The notes below the pieces were generated by a model that was not told where the DNA came from, ran no database searches, and was given only the letters and a program-made list of their open reading frames with translations. Below are positions 16,500-24,555 of a stretch of 64,000 nucleotides of DNA, one piece after another. Position numbers and translations under genes: made by a program. How positions within the stretch are numbered: position 1 is the stretch's first letter; every line of letters begins with the position of its first letter. This DNA comes from a virus: positions 1 through 64,000 of IMG/VR virus record IMGVR_UViG_3300035661_000042, one strand, 5' to 3'.

Positions 16500-17963
16500 T
16501 TACAAATACATCTCTACACCATTGCGGCGCAGGACTTCCTCAATTGCGTGCAATTCCCATATTTCATCTTTTGAAAGAGTATCGCCGTTATCTTGCTTCG
16601 CTTTGAGAAACTTGTGGTGATTGATTAGCTCACGAACCTTGTCTGGCGTTTCTGTGCCTGACCACTTTGGTGGATATGGACGGAATCGACGAGCCCCACC
16701 TTCGTAGTTAGGATCTACAATCGGGGCCAGTTCTGGAAGGATCTCCACTGGTTCTACCACTGGTTCTGGCTCTACAACTGGTTCTGGCTCTACCACTGGT
16801 TCTGGCTCTACAACTGGCTCTACCACTGGTTCTACCACTGGTTCTACCACTGGTTCTACCACTGGTTCTGGCTCTACCACTGGTTCTGGCTCTACCACTG
16901 GTTCTGGCTCTACCACTGGTTCTACCACTGGTTCTGGCTCTACCACTGGTTCTGGCTCTACCACTGGTTCTACCACTGGTTCTGGCTCTACCACTGGTTC
17001 TGGCTCTACAACTGGTTCTGGCTCTACAACTGGCTCTACCACTGGCTCTACAACTGGCTCTACAACTGGCTCTACAACTGGCTCTACAACTGGCTCTACC
17101 ACTGGTTCTGGCGGAGGAGCTGGTGCGGGAGGCATAGGCTCTGGCGGAGTAAATCCGTTGACGACAGGTGATGCCACATTGTCAAAATATGCGTTTTCTT
17201 CTGCCTCTTTGGCCGCCAGTTCTTCTCGGCGTAGCCGAAGCGCAATATTGACTGCAAGTGTAAGTGCAATTGCCATTGGATCAAAAGCAAAGATGATCAA
17301 GAAGATCAAGTACTTTGTTGCATTGTCAGTATCAAGTCCAAACGCCTTGGCGATATAGGTAATTGGACCAATGTGGGCTTCGGTCTTAATTGTTTCTTGT
17401 CTCAATGCAAGTAGTTGCGTGTCCAGTTCTGTTACTCGTTTAGTAACGGATTCTTGTTCAGCTTTGTACTGCTTAACGATAGACTCGCGTGATCGGGTTG
17501 TTTCGCGTAATGCACGAGTTGCGTTTGGATCAACATTGCCATCTTTTTTGTTGACAGAACCAACGGTAGGCCCCCCTGCGATTAGGTCGTCAATCTGTTT
17601 CTTACGAGCAAGACTTCGTACCTTCTCTTCATCAAGAAGTGAAATTTGTTCTTGCTTCTGTTTGAGAGGCAAAATATCCTGTTGATATCCAGACGACAAG
17701 TATCCAAAAATACCAAGCGAAGTCAGCATCGAGAGCACTGTAACGCCTGCAATTAAGTAGACTTTCAGTGCTAAATTGGTCTTAACCCAGTATCTGTACA
17801 GGTACGATACTGCCATCAACTTGCCAGCGCCAAGCGAGCCACCCATAATGATCACTGACCAAAATACGCCGCTGAATGTTGCAGCCAAGCCGATGACGCT
17901 GAAATATTCAGCGGACAAAGCAATCGCTGCTGTTGATAGAATCAACAAGAAGATGAAAAGCAT
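16500..17963 (-). CDS. Membrane protein with coiled coil and long VEP repeat
   Basis: The 487-aa protein begins with hydrophobic segments (about 2-21, 23-50 and 64-90), then a charged coiled-coil region (about 95-210: [36 protein letters not shown]) and another hydrophobic pair near 217-247 ([20 protein letters not shown]). From about 285 to 410 it is built of VEPVVEPEP-type repeats, an extended Pro/Glu rod like the periplasm-spanning part of TonB. About 75 C-terminal residues follow. A ribosome-binding site GGAGAATAGT precedes the ATG. It probably sits in the host inner membrane; function unknown. Confidence 0.75.
   Translation of the reverse strand: MLFIFLLILSTAAIALSAEYFSVIGLAATFSGVFWSVIIMGGSLGAGKLMAVSYLYRYWVKTNLALKVYLIAGVTVLSMLTSLGIFGYLSSGYQQDILPLKQKQEQISLLDEEKVRSLARKKQIDDLIAGGPTVGSVNKKDGNVDPNATRALRETTRSRESIVKQYKAEQESVTKRVTELDTQLLALRQETIKTEAHIGPITYIAKAFGLDTDNATKYLIFLIIFAFDPMAIALTLAVNIALRLRREELAAKEAEENAYFDNVASPVVNGFTPPEPMPPAPAPPPEPVVEPVVEPVVEPVVEPVVEPVVEPVVEPEPVVEPEPVVEPEPVVEPVVEPEPVVEPEPVVEPVVEPEPVVEPEPVVEPEPVVEPVVEPVVEPVVEPVVEPEPVVEPEPVVEPEPVVEPVEILPELAPIVDPNYEGGARRFRPYPPKWSGTETPDKVRELINHHKFLKAKQDNGDTLSKDEIWELHAIEEVLRRNGVEMYL
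16745..17112. repeat. Tandem 6/12/18-bp coding repeat (VEP region)
   Basis: The stretch is made of GGTTCTACCACT and GGTTCTGGCTCTACCACT units (plus-strand reading), with CCACT/CAACT and GGTTCT/GGCTCT variants. All units are multiples of three bases, so copy number can change without breaking the reading frame. It encodes the Val-Glu-Pro rod of the membrane protein. Confidence 0.9.
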
Positions 17964-17974
17964 ACTATTCTCCG

Positions 17975-18544
17975 TTATGCATATGCCAAGATACTGTCAT
18001 CCTTGATGAAAGACATTGTTACCCCAGCATGCCTAAATGTATCTGTGAAATTGGTGTCGTTGTAATAGATAGTTGTACCAACTACCAGTTCTGGTGAAAC
18101 TTTTGGTCCCAAGTGCAACACAACACCCGTTGGTGTTTCGTCGGATCCACCAATCACAACGATAATGCCACTGGTTGATTTGAGATCAGCCTTTGGATTT
18201 TGTTTGAATAGCACAACATTGGTAAGCGGTTCAATCGGTGCGAATGGAGTGTCACGCACAGCAACAGCTTGGGATTCGTCAGACATCCATACACGAACGC
18301 CTTCAAACTTCAACCCCGACGTCCAGCGCAAGTTGGGGAGAAGTACTTGTTGACCGACCTTTATTGTGCAACTGGGGCCAACAGCAATAACTTTGACCCA
18401 CCGTGGTTCTTTAGCGCTGTCATCAAAGCTGGCTTTCAGCACAATCCCTGATGCGGTTGATTCTTTCTCAAACTCCCCCTTGGAATTAACGCGGTCGATA
18501 AATTCAAATGCGATTCCATTGCTCTTGACTGGTACGATGTTCAT
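17975..18544 (-). CDS. Tandem GroES-like co-chaperonin
   Basis: The 189-aa protein is about twice the length of GroES and appears to hold two GroES folds. Domain 1 (about 1-96) has SGIVLKASF as the mobile loop region, [18 protein letters not shown] and a closing ESQAVAV. Domain 2 (about 97-189) has [30 protein letters not shown] and the closing [11 protein letters not shown]. These match the GroES order of roof, turn and terminal strand. T4 encodes a single-domain analogue (gp31) needed for capsid protein folding by host GroEL. A similar role is inferred. Confidence 0.78.
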   Translation of the reverse strand: MNIVPVKSNGIAFEFIDRVNSKGEFEKESTASGIVLKASFDDSAKEPRWVKVIAVGPSCTIKVGQQVLLPNLRWTSGLKFEGVRVWMSDESQAVAVRDTPFAPIEPLTNVVLFKQNPKADLKSTSGIIVVIGGSDETPTGVVLHLGPKVSPELVVGTTIYYNDTNFTDTFRHAGVTMSFIKDDSILAYA

Positions 18545-18570
18545 ATGGTTTTATGCTTTCTGTATGTTTG

Positions 18571-18789
18571 TTATTCTTGTGGTGGATCCGAAGGATCCTC
18601 AATTACGGGAGCAGTGAGATCAACAGTATCACGCTTCAACTTTTTGATCCGACGCTTGAACTTCTGATCAATAAAAGCTTCCCGTGCTTGTACGTTTGTT
18701 GGTTTTGGTGCAGACGCAATCTGCTGTTTGATTTTGAGCAAGTCAAAATCAACCAACTGTCCTTTTGCGCTCTTCACTGGCTTTGCCAT
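18571..18789 (-). CDS. Small basic hypothetical protein
   Basis: The 72-aa protein has a strong ribosome-binding site (AGGAGACATAT). It is Lys/Gln-rich and helical (FDLLKIKQQIASAPKP; FKRRIKKLKRD) with an acidic Pro-rich tail. No family can be named. It sits between the co-chaperonin and the DNA polymerase III-like fragment in one tightly packed run. Confidence 0.65.
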   Translation of the reverse strand: MAKPVKSAKGQLVDFDLLKIKQQIASAPKPTNVQAREAFIDQKFKRRIKKLKRDTVDLTAPVIEDPSDPPQE

Positions 18790-18798
18790 ATATGTCTC

Positions 18799-19353
18799 CT
18801 ATTCGTGCAAAAAATCATCGATATCCAAATCGTACTTAAACGAATCTACGTCGTGCACTCCGATGATGTACAACACGTATGACGATACGCTACTCCCTCT
18901 ACCAACACCCCAGACGGTATTGGTAGCGGTTAGTGTATTTATGATCCAAATTATAGTGCGAATCACGTCAAACAGTTGATATTTGTTGTATATGACAAGT
19001 TCCTCTGCCAATCTACGCTCTCGCAGCGCAATTTCCGCAGGTGGTTCCCCTTCAAATAAAACACTGTGTGCCTTAAAGAGGTACTCAATCACATCCAACT
19101 TTTTGAATGAATCAGGAATCGTCCAATCATATGTCAGAGGATTACAGGTGTCCTTAACTTCGATCTGCTGGGCAACCGACGCGTGTCGATTGAATTCTTC
19201 TACTAATGGAGAGGGCTGCGTTACAAACCGGATGTCATGAAACTTGACCATACGCAGCAGAGCTGCTGGATCAAACGAAGATACACCATCGTACCACAAC
19301 ACTCTATCGTTGAGGTGGGTGTTAAGCAAATGGGGTTTTGTAACTATTTCCAT
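18799..19353 (-). CDS. DNA polymerase III alpha-like fragment
   Basis: The 184-aa protein ends with VWGVGRGSSVSSYVLYIIGV, then HDVDSFKYDLDIDDFLHE. This corresponds to the DnaE palm segment GPGRGSxxxSLVxYxLGIT ... FERFLNPER. The preceding region (ALRERRLAEELVIYNKYQLF) also fits DnaE just before that block. It stops before the catalytic PDIDxD aspartates, and the PHP, fingers and tau-binding parts are absent. It is therefore unlikely to polymerise DNA alone; it may bind nucleotide or decoy the host replisome. It overlaps the preceding 124-aa gene by 32 bp. Confidence 0.7.
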   Translation of the reverse strand: MEIVTKPHLLNTHLNDRVLWYDGVSSFDPAALLRMVKFHDIRFVTQPSPLVEEFNRHASVAQQIEVKDTCNPLTYDWTIPDSFKKLDVIEYLFKAHSVLFEGEPPAEIALRERRLAEELVIYNKYQLFDVIRTIIWIINTLTATNTVWGVGRGSSVSSYVLYIIGVHDVDSFKYDLDIDDFLHE

Positions 19354-19696
19354 TGGATGTATCTACGTCAGGAGCTCGTACCGGCTGCGCTCCACCAGTG
19401 GCGAATGGACCAGCTAATCCTTGTGGAGAAGAAGCAAGGCCGCCACTTGACATTCGAAGTTGTCCTGGATCACCAGGCATTGGTAGGGGCATTGGCATAT
19501 TTTCGGCCGCTTGTCGGAAGTGCTGCTGTTGTTGTGGTTGTGGTGGAGCTGATTCTTGCAGCCGTTCAATCATTGAACGAATACGAGTCCATTGACGAAC
19601 GCTCGGCACCCACTCCTCAACGTCTGCTGCAAATTCAACAGCTTCGATGAATGTTTTCAGTTCTGTTACTGTAACTGGTTTTGTGATGTCTGCCAT
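19322..19696 (-). CDS. Hypothetical protein with Pro/Gln-rich tail
   Basis: In this 124-aa protein residues 1-50 are helical (VTELKTFIEAVEFAADVEEW, then RIRSMIERL). The rest is low-complexity Pro/Gln/Met/Gly (PPQPQQQQHF; MPMPLPMPGDPGQ) and probably disordered. No function recognised. Its 3' end overlaps the DNA polymerase III-like gene by 32 bp in another frame; both frames look coding. Confidence 0.65.
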   Translation of the reverse strand: MADITKPVTVTELKTFIEAVEFAADVEEWVPSVRQWTRIRSMIERLQESAPPQPQQQQHFRQAAENMPMPLPMPGDPGQLRMSSGGLASSPQGLAGPFATGGAQPVRAPDVDTSNGNSYKTPFA

Positions 19697-19721
19697 GGTA
19701 TGTCCTTTGTTTATCCTTTGT

Positions 19722-20447
19722 TTATCCGATTAGGCCGTGCAAAGATCGTTCAATTATTTGAATATCAACATTCAGTACTTCTGACCACCCAGAAAATGGT
19801 AATCGTTCTGATTGTCGATAGGTTGCAAACGTGCTTAACATTTGCTGTTCTGCTGACCACGCTTTTAGCAAAGTTGTGTTGTGACTAATGATGATCTCGT
19901 GGTCAACTCCACCATATCGTAATCGAAGTGAGCGCTTTGTTATACCTACTTTGTTGTATGTTCTACTATTTACGTTCAATTTTACAAGGTAGATCAAAGC
20001 TGATTGGCTGGCAAGGTTTTGATCAGCATCAAACATCCATTGTTTATATTTTCCAGCTGAAAAATGACACTTTGGACATCCTTGACGAGCACTTACGTGC
20101 ATGTTAGGGGTTTGCAAGAATGGTCCGTGGGTTTTACACCCTATTAGTACCTTTTGTCGATTATGAACGTAGTTTACTTCGTTATATGTGTAGGTATTTC
20201 CGTGAACCACTTGTGCTCGTTGCACAAATTCTGGTTTGGTCAAAAACTGCGATTGTTTTCGACAGTTAATGCATCCCAACACTTGCAGGTGTGAGTATGA
20301 ACGTTGGGTAAATATTCCATGAGTCGGGCAAAGAATTTCAATTTTATCATGGACTCTATGTTCACCAACCGCATCATATTGATACTTGTTGCCATGAACT
20401 TTCAGAGCGCGAATCTTGAATGTATCGTTATCCAATGAGATCACCAA
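19722..20447 (-). CDS. Putative homing endonuclease, zinc-repeat plus GIY-YIG/T5orf172-like
   Basis: No ATG is available near the 5' end; a GTG at 20447 or TTG at 20435 next to the upstream stop is the likely start (the open frame itself runs to 20516 inside the previous gene). Two repeats of about 60 aa follow the pattern F..RA..VHG..Y.Y...C..HG.F......H....GC..C (ILCPTHGIF...GCINC; IGCKTHGPF...GCPKC), as in DUF723-type DNA-binding modules. The C-terminal part (SALIYLVKLNVNSRTYNKVG, then ITKRSLRLRYGG) resembles GIY-YIG or T5orf172 nuclease domains. Free-standing homing endonucleases of this kind are common in T4-like phages. Confidence 0.75.
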   Translation of the reverse strand: MVISLDNDTFKIRALKVHGNKYQYDAVGEHRVHDKIEILCPTHGIFTQRSYSHLQVLGCINCRKQSQFLTKPEFVQRAQVVHGNTYTYNEVNYVHNRQKVLIGCKTHGPFLQTPNMHVSARQGCPKCHFSAGKYKQWMFDADQNLASQSALIYLVKLNVNSRTYNKVGITKRSLRLRYGGVDHEIIISHNTTLLKAWSAEQQMLSTFATYRQSERLPFSGWSEVLNVDIQIIERSLHGLIG

Positions 20448-20916
20448 CAATGATATCTTTGAGGTATTTGTTGTACGTATCGGAGGGGGATACGCAGATC
20501 CACTCGTCAGGTCCAATAGGATGGCACAACATTTGATGTTTGTTCAATGATGGGCCAACATTTTTGTGTTCAATGTAGTAGTTGGTTACTGTAATGATTT
20601 CTGGCGAGACGGCAGATTTCTTTGGTCCATATGTCAGCGCAGTGAACTGTCTACCAGCTGTTTCAGCAAGTTCAACGACATCCAGCTGGGCTGTCTCTCG
20701 ATCGTAAACAAGCACATTCCAATTTGCTGGAAGGGTAAACTGGAAACCCTTAATCAACACCTGAATTGAAGGACAAACAACTTCCTCCAACATCAACAAA
20801 GGTGCAAGGGTAAAGTCGAGCATTGACAGGTCCAGTACCCACATATGTTCTGTCATAGTGGGTCCGTGAATACTGTCAAGAATGATTGGTTGGGATTCGC
20901 CGTCAAATATAAGCAT
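20428..20916 (-). CDS. Hypothetical protein next to uvsW
   Basis: The 162-aa protein is beta-rich (MWVLDLSMLDFTLAPLLML; NWNVLVYDRETAQLDVVEL) and ends ICVSPSDTYNKYLKDIIVGD. No recognised motif. It lies 18 bp after uvsW on the same strand and is followed by the homing endonuclease gene, which starts at or just before its stop codon. The endonuclease may have inserted at its 3' end. Confidence 0.65.
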   Translation of the reverse strand: MLIFDGESQPIILDSIHGPTMTEHMWVLDLSMLDFTLAPLLMLEEVVCPSIQVLIKGFQFTLPANWNVLVYDRETAQLDVVELAETAGRQFTALTYGPKKSAVSPEIITVTNYYIEHKNVGPSLNKHQMLCHPIGPDEWICVSPSDTYNKYLKDIIVGDLIG

Positions 20917-20934
20917 GATATGAGTGTACCTTGG

Positions 20935-22467
20935 TTACTCGGGTAAGTCAAGCAATGTCATTTGCTTAACGTAATCGATTTTGTGTTTCTTAAAGGGGTA
21001 TTGAGCTTCTTCGTAGTAGTTGGTTCGATGTTTCAAGTGCTTCTTGCTATACTTCAAGTCGCCACATATATCAGTGACTACAACAGAATCCTTGTCTGCT
21101 GCCTTACGAAGTCCTCGACCAATTCCCTGAATAACTCGAATGAATGACTTACCAACATCAACAAATACAAGGTTAAATATTCGGTTGATGTTCAATCCCG
21201 TTCCTGCAATGTGTACCGTTGCTATAACGACTAAATCATCGCGTGTCTTGAAAAGATCATAAATTTTAGTGCGTTCTGATACCTTCTTGACGTCCTGACC
21301 ATTGACAAACATAGCACCGGGAATGTAGGAGGCGAGTTTGCGTCCAAGGGGAATGCTGTCTACCAAACACATCACATTTCCCTTCTTTGAATCTTGCTTT
21401 GCAAGCAAGAACTCTGCAATCCACTCAATGCGCAGTTCGTTTCTGTGCAAGTATGACTTTTCCGATGCGAAGTCGGGGAAATATCCGTCCTTGAACTGAA
21501 TGTATGTCGGTGGCTTGCTTCCCGGAACGTCTTCATTGCAGAATGTGGCATATTCTGTCCGGAGATCCTCTTCCAGTTGAATGACATCAATGTGGATAGT
21601 TGACAACACTCCCATCTCTATCAACGTATGGGCAGGCATAGTAAATCTAACAGGGCCAACAGCAACGTGAACAGCCATCCGTTCAGCTTCATCTTTCGGC
21701 AACGTACCTGTAAATCCAAACCGGTACGGAAGACGCGATGCGTGATCACAAATGATTTTTGTCAGCACATTTCCACGTAGTCCATGACATTCGTCAACGA
21801 TTACCATTTGAAACATTTCGACAATCTTTGGATTGTTTTTCAGTGCTTGCCACGTAGAGACAACGTGCTTGTGATCTAACGTTTTAACAGCTCCACTGTA
21901 TTCGCCCGTATCAAGCCCGCAATTGATATATTCTGCCTTGGTCTGACGGATCAATCCTTGGTCAGGTACAATTGTCAGCGACTTTACACCAAGGTTGTCG
22001 TATGATTTAACCAGTGCTGAACACATCAATGTTTTCCCAGCACCAGTGCCCGCAAGACAAATTCCACTGCCAGCCTCAATCAATGAATTGACCCCTTCTA
22101 CTTGGTCTGCACGAAGGATTGTTGGCTTCCCCGTGTCAAGGTGAAGTATGTGGGAAAACACTCCATTATCGATTAAGTCAGGTGCTTGGGCTTGTGTTGT
22201 ACGTAAATCCTCAATGACAACGTTATATCCAAACTTCACCAATCTGGGAAGGATATCTTCTAACAAGTAAACAAATGTTTTTCCCGTCTTGTGAAAATAC
22301 CGAATCTTTCCGTCCCACTGTCCAAGTTTGAACCGAGGGTTGAAGAAATAGTTCGCAGCAGGCACAGCATACTTGTTGTACAGTTGTGTCAGATGATCTT
22401 CGTGAAGACCAACTAAAACTGCGGATACTTCGTCGAGGAGACGAATTTTACAATCAGTCTTTGCCAT
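20935..22467 (-). CDS. uvsW: UvsW-like superfamily 2 DNA helicase
   Basis: The 510-aa protein matches T4 UvsW in length and motifs. The N-terminal part (NPRFKLGQWDGKIRYF near 43-58) is the substrate-recognition region. Then come Walker A AGTGAGKT at 139-146, the DECH box at 225-228, motif III FGFTGTLP, and motif VI near IQGIGRGLRKA. UvsW unwinds branched DNA and R-loops, and drives the switch from origin to recombination-dependent replication. Its ATG overlaps the uvsY-like stop (TAATG). Confidence 0.93.
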   Translation of the reverse strand: MAKTDCKIRLLDEVSAVLVGLHEDHLTQLYNKYAVPAANYFFNPRFKLGQWDGKIRYFHKTGKTFVYLLEDILPRLVKFGYNVVIEDLRTTQAQAPDLIDNGVFSHILHLDTGKPTILRADQVEGVNSLIEAGSGICLAGTGAGKTLMCSALVKSYDNLGVKSLTIVPDQGLIRQTKAEYINCGLDTGEYSGAVKTLDHKHVVSTWQALKNNPKIVEMFQMVIVDECHGLRGNVLTKIICDHASRLPYRFGFTGTLPKDEAERMAVHVAVGPVRFTMPAHTLIEMGVLSTIHIDVIQLEEDLRTEYATFCNEDVPGSKPPTYIQFKDGYFPDFASEKSYLHRNELRIEWIAEFLLAKQDSKKGNVMCLVDSIPLGRKLASYIPGAMFVNGQDVKKVSERTKIYDLFKTRDDLVVIATVHIAGTGLNINRIFNLVFVDVGKSFIRVIQGIGRGLRKAADKDSVVVTDICGDLKYSKKHLKHRTNYYEEAQYPFKKHKIDYVKQMTLLDLPE

Positions 22468-22925
22468 TATAGAGTTGCATTTTGGATTGTTGCGATTCGA
22501 GCAGCTGTTAGGTCACGCAGCGCAAATCCTCGCTTGTCAAATGCGCTAACAGCATCGTCAAACTTATCGTGTAGTTCTGCAATTTCAAGGTACAGTTCAT
22601 TGATTTTGAGATACTCGTCTTCTGAATCAATAAAACTGTTCATTACCCGCTCACCAAGAGTCCGAGAGTAATTTTCAACATAGCGACGAGCAAGTCGCCC
22701 CCGGGCAGCAGACACCTGGGCGTCAAGGTACTTCATAATTGTTTTTAGTTCAGCTCTGCGCTGTGCATAAAAAATTGGCCACGTGCTTTGTTCGTTCAAA
22801 GCCTTATCGAGCGCCTTACCTGATAACCGAAGGTTCTCTTCAATCCCCTCGAAAGCTTCTTCAAATTCGACAATTAGTGTGGGAAGATTGGAGAATTTAT
22901 CTCCGAGGTCAGCAAGTCGGCTCAT
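22467..22925 (-). CDS. uvsY: UvsY-like recombination mediator
   Basis: The 152-aa all-helical protein is close to T4 UvsY in size (137 aa) and shares its C-terminal signature (AFDKRGFALRDLTAARIATI, compare RGFAIKHIQDMRAF). UvsY helps UvsX displace gp32 from single-stranded DNA. It lies directly upstream of uvsW with a 1-bp overlap, as uvsY and uvsW are neighbours in related phages. Confidence 0.75.
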   Translation of the reverse strand: MSRLADLGDKFSNLPTLIVEFEEAFEGIEENLRLSGKALDKALNEQSTWPIFYAQRRAELKTIMKYLDAQVSAARGRLARRYVENYSRTLGERVMNSFIDSEDEYLKINELYLEIAELHDKFDDAVSAFDKRGFALRDLTAARIATIQNATL

Positions 22926-23434
22926 TGTGATGTCCCTTTGGTCAGTTGCTGAAAATACAGCAACTGCGTCATTTGTTCTTTTGTTAGTTCTGCAATGTTA
23001 AAATACTGTGGAATCTGCTTTTGCTCGGCCGTGAGAGGCTCTTCTGTCTTATTCCCCATTGCAACACTCATTAACCAACCCTTGATCGTTTCTTTTTCTT
23101 GAAATACAACTGTCAAAGGAATGCCAAGTGTGATCGTTCGTTGAATTTGGACAGGGTTTTCTCCTTGCACAGACGGCATCACCAACGTAAGAAATTGTGA
23201 CATCTCTTTTGCTGGACTATACGTGATTTCAGCACGTATTACCAATATGGATTGAACGACATCCATATCTTCCCACACAATTGCGTCGGTTGGCACATTA
23301 ACCAACTCAAATATTGCTGAAAGGACAGAAGGCGTCAATGTTTCAGCAATCTCTCGATTGCAAGCATTTCTGGCCTTCTGTCTCTTATCGAATAACCCCA
23401 ACAAGTGTTCGATTTGTTCTAAGTCTTTGCCCAC
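22922..23434 (-). CDS. Hypothetical protein in the recombination gene cluster
   Basis: The 170-aa product starts with GTG at 23434, behind AGGA at suitable spacing. It overlaps the nucleotidyltransferase stop by 16 bp and the uvsY start by 4 bp. The N-terminus is helical (DLEQIEHLLGLFDKRQKARN) and the middle is beta-rich (DVVQSILVIRAEITY; RTITLGIPLTVVFQEKE). No motif recognised. Tight packing between the RlaP-like and uvsY genes suggests a linked function in DNA or RNA metabolism. Confidence 0.68.
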   Translation of the reverse strand: MGKDLEQIEHLLGLFDKRQKARNACNREIAETLTPSVLSAIFELVNVPTDAIVWEDMDVVQSILVIRAEITYSPAKEMSQFLTLVMPSVQGENPVQIQRTITLGIPLTVVFQEKETIKGWLMSVAMGNKTEEPLTAEQKQIPQYFNIAELTKEQMTQLLYFQQLTKGTSQ

Positions 23435-24483
23435 ATTGCGTCCTGAATGTCAAGCACAAGTTGTGCTGCAAATTTGATGTTCGGTTTCTTTGGAAGTGAT
23501 GTCTTTGCGTACAAATTGACACGTACGTCATTATCCATCATTTCAGCGTATTCCACTACTTGCTCGTACGTCCAAGCACCATTTCGGATCGACAACAGTT
23601 CCTCTGCATCGGGACGCTTGACAAGCAGTTGTCCGGTTTGCAGTGCTTCTGCACCCATTCGAAGCAGACGAACCAAATGCATTGCATGCTTGGTATCGTA
23701 CCCAAATTGTTCTTCCAACGAACTACGCTTTTCATTGCGGTTCTTTTTCCACGTCCAGTAGTTCTCCCACGTTTCCTTCGCTGCAACATAGACAGAACGG
23801 TTGAACTTGACGATGAACAACGGTGTTCCGAGGGCGTGACTATCGCCTTCGTAATCGTCATTTAGTGCACCCGTCTCTTTGTTGAACGGACTGTACTTGT
23901 CCGCAGGATATACACCGTACGTATCACCACTAAACGGAACGAGACGGTGACCCCGTTCGTAATCCCGGAGACTGACCTTGAACGTCTTTGGACCTGTAAA
24001 ATTGTGGACGAGAGAGACAAAATCCACTTGCTGTGGACGTTGTTCAGATTGGGGCTGATTGATCCACTTATTGTGCCCTTTGATCCGTTTCAGTTGAGCA
24101 AGTGCATATCCACTCGTTGTGAATGCGATCTTGCTTGACAAGAGTTGTGGAGCGGCAGCACGCAGGATTTCATACGCAGGCGTGGTGTGTACGATGTCTT
24201 GACGATCAACCCACAACGATTCAACAACGTTTGGATTGCAGTCAAGTGCAAGCTTCATGAAGTTGGCAAGTTCGTAGATTACCGTATCCTCTTCCGACGT
24301 GTCATTGACTTCATTCAGGGGATAGAACGGCGTGCGTACATTAACTGGGTCAGCGCAGAAAATACCACGAAAATCAACATCAGACATGGGCAAGTTGGTT
24401 CCATACGAGATTGAACCTGCATAGTGCTTGACGATCAGATTATCTGTCATCAGTTGTTGTGCTGTTTTGAGTGTGAATGTCAT
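23419..24483 (-). CDS. RlaP-like predicted nucleotidyltransferase
   Basis: ATG at 24483 follows a good ribosome-binding site (GGGAGAATCATA). The 354-aa protein has the polymerase-beta-type motif GSISYGTN at 23-30 followed by SDVDFRG, giving catalytic Asp35 and Asp37. Later, IKGHNKWINQPQ and DTKHAMHLVRLLRMGAEAL match the helical part of the COG3541/RlaP family, linked to RNA repair. Such proteins transfer nucleotides to nucleic acid ends or targets; the substrate here is unknown. A polynucleotide kinase-like gene is encoded at 56.8-57.3 kb. Confidence 0.8.
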   Translation of the reverse strand: MTFTLKTAQQLMTDNLIVKHYAGSISYGTNLPMSDVDFRGIFCADPVNVRTPFYPLNEVNDTSEEDTVIYELANFMKLALDCNPNVVESLWVDRQDIVHTTPAYEILRAAAPQLLSSKIAFTTSGYALAQLKRIKGHNKWINQPQSEQRPQQVDFVSLVHNFTGPKTFKVSLRDYERGHRLVPFSGDTYGVYPADKYSPFNKETGALNDDYEGDSHALGTPLFIVKFNRSVYVAAKETWENYWTWKKNRNEKRSSLEEQFGYDTKHAMHLVRLLRMGAEALQTGQLLVKRPDAEELLSIRNGAWTYEQVVEYAEMMDNDVRVNLYAKTSLPKKPNIKFAAQLVLDIQDAMWAKT

Positions 24484-24502
24484 TATGATTCTCCCAACGG
24501 GG

Positions 24503-24539
24503 AACGAGAGTAGAATACATATTGTACTCCACTCTCGTT
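24503..24539. repeat. 9-bp inverted repeat between uvsX and the nucleotidyltransferase gene
   Basis: AACGAGAGT (24503-24511) and ACTCTCGTT (24531-24539) flank a 19-nt A/T-rich loop. It lies between the uvsX stop and the ribosome-binding site of the nucleotidyltransferase gene. No U-run follows on the minus strand, so an RNA-processing or translational role is as likely as termination. Confidence 0.6.
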
Positions 24540-24555
24540 GATACATCAACAGATA

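Noticed and set aside
16745-17112. CRISPR-like array
   Set aside because: Units are 6-18 bp with no unique spacers, all in frame within a protein gene; it is a coding tandem repeat.
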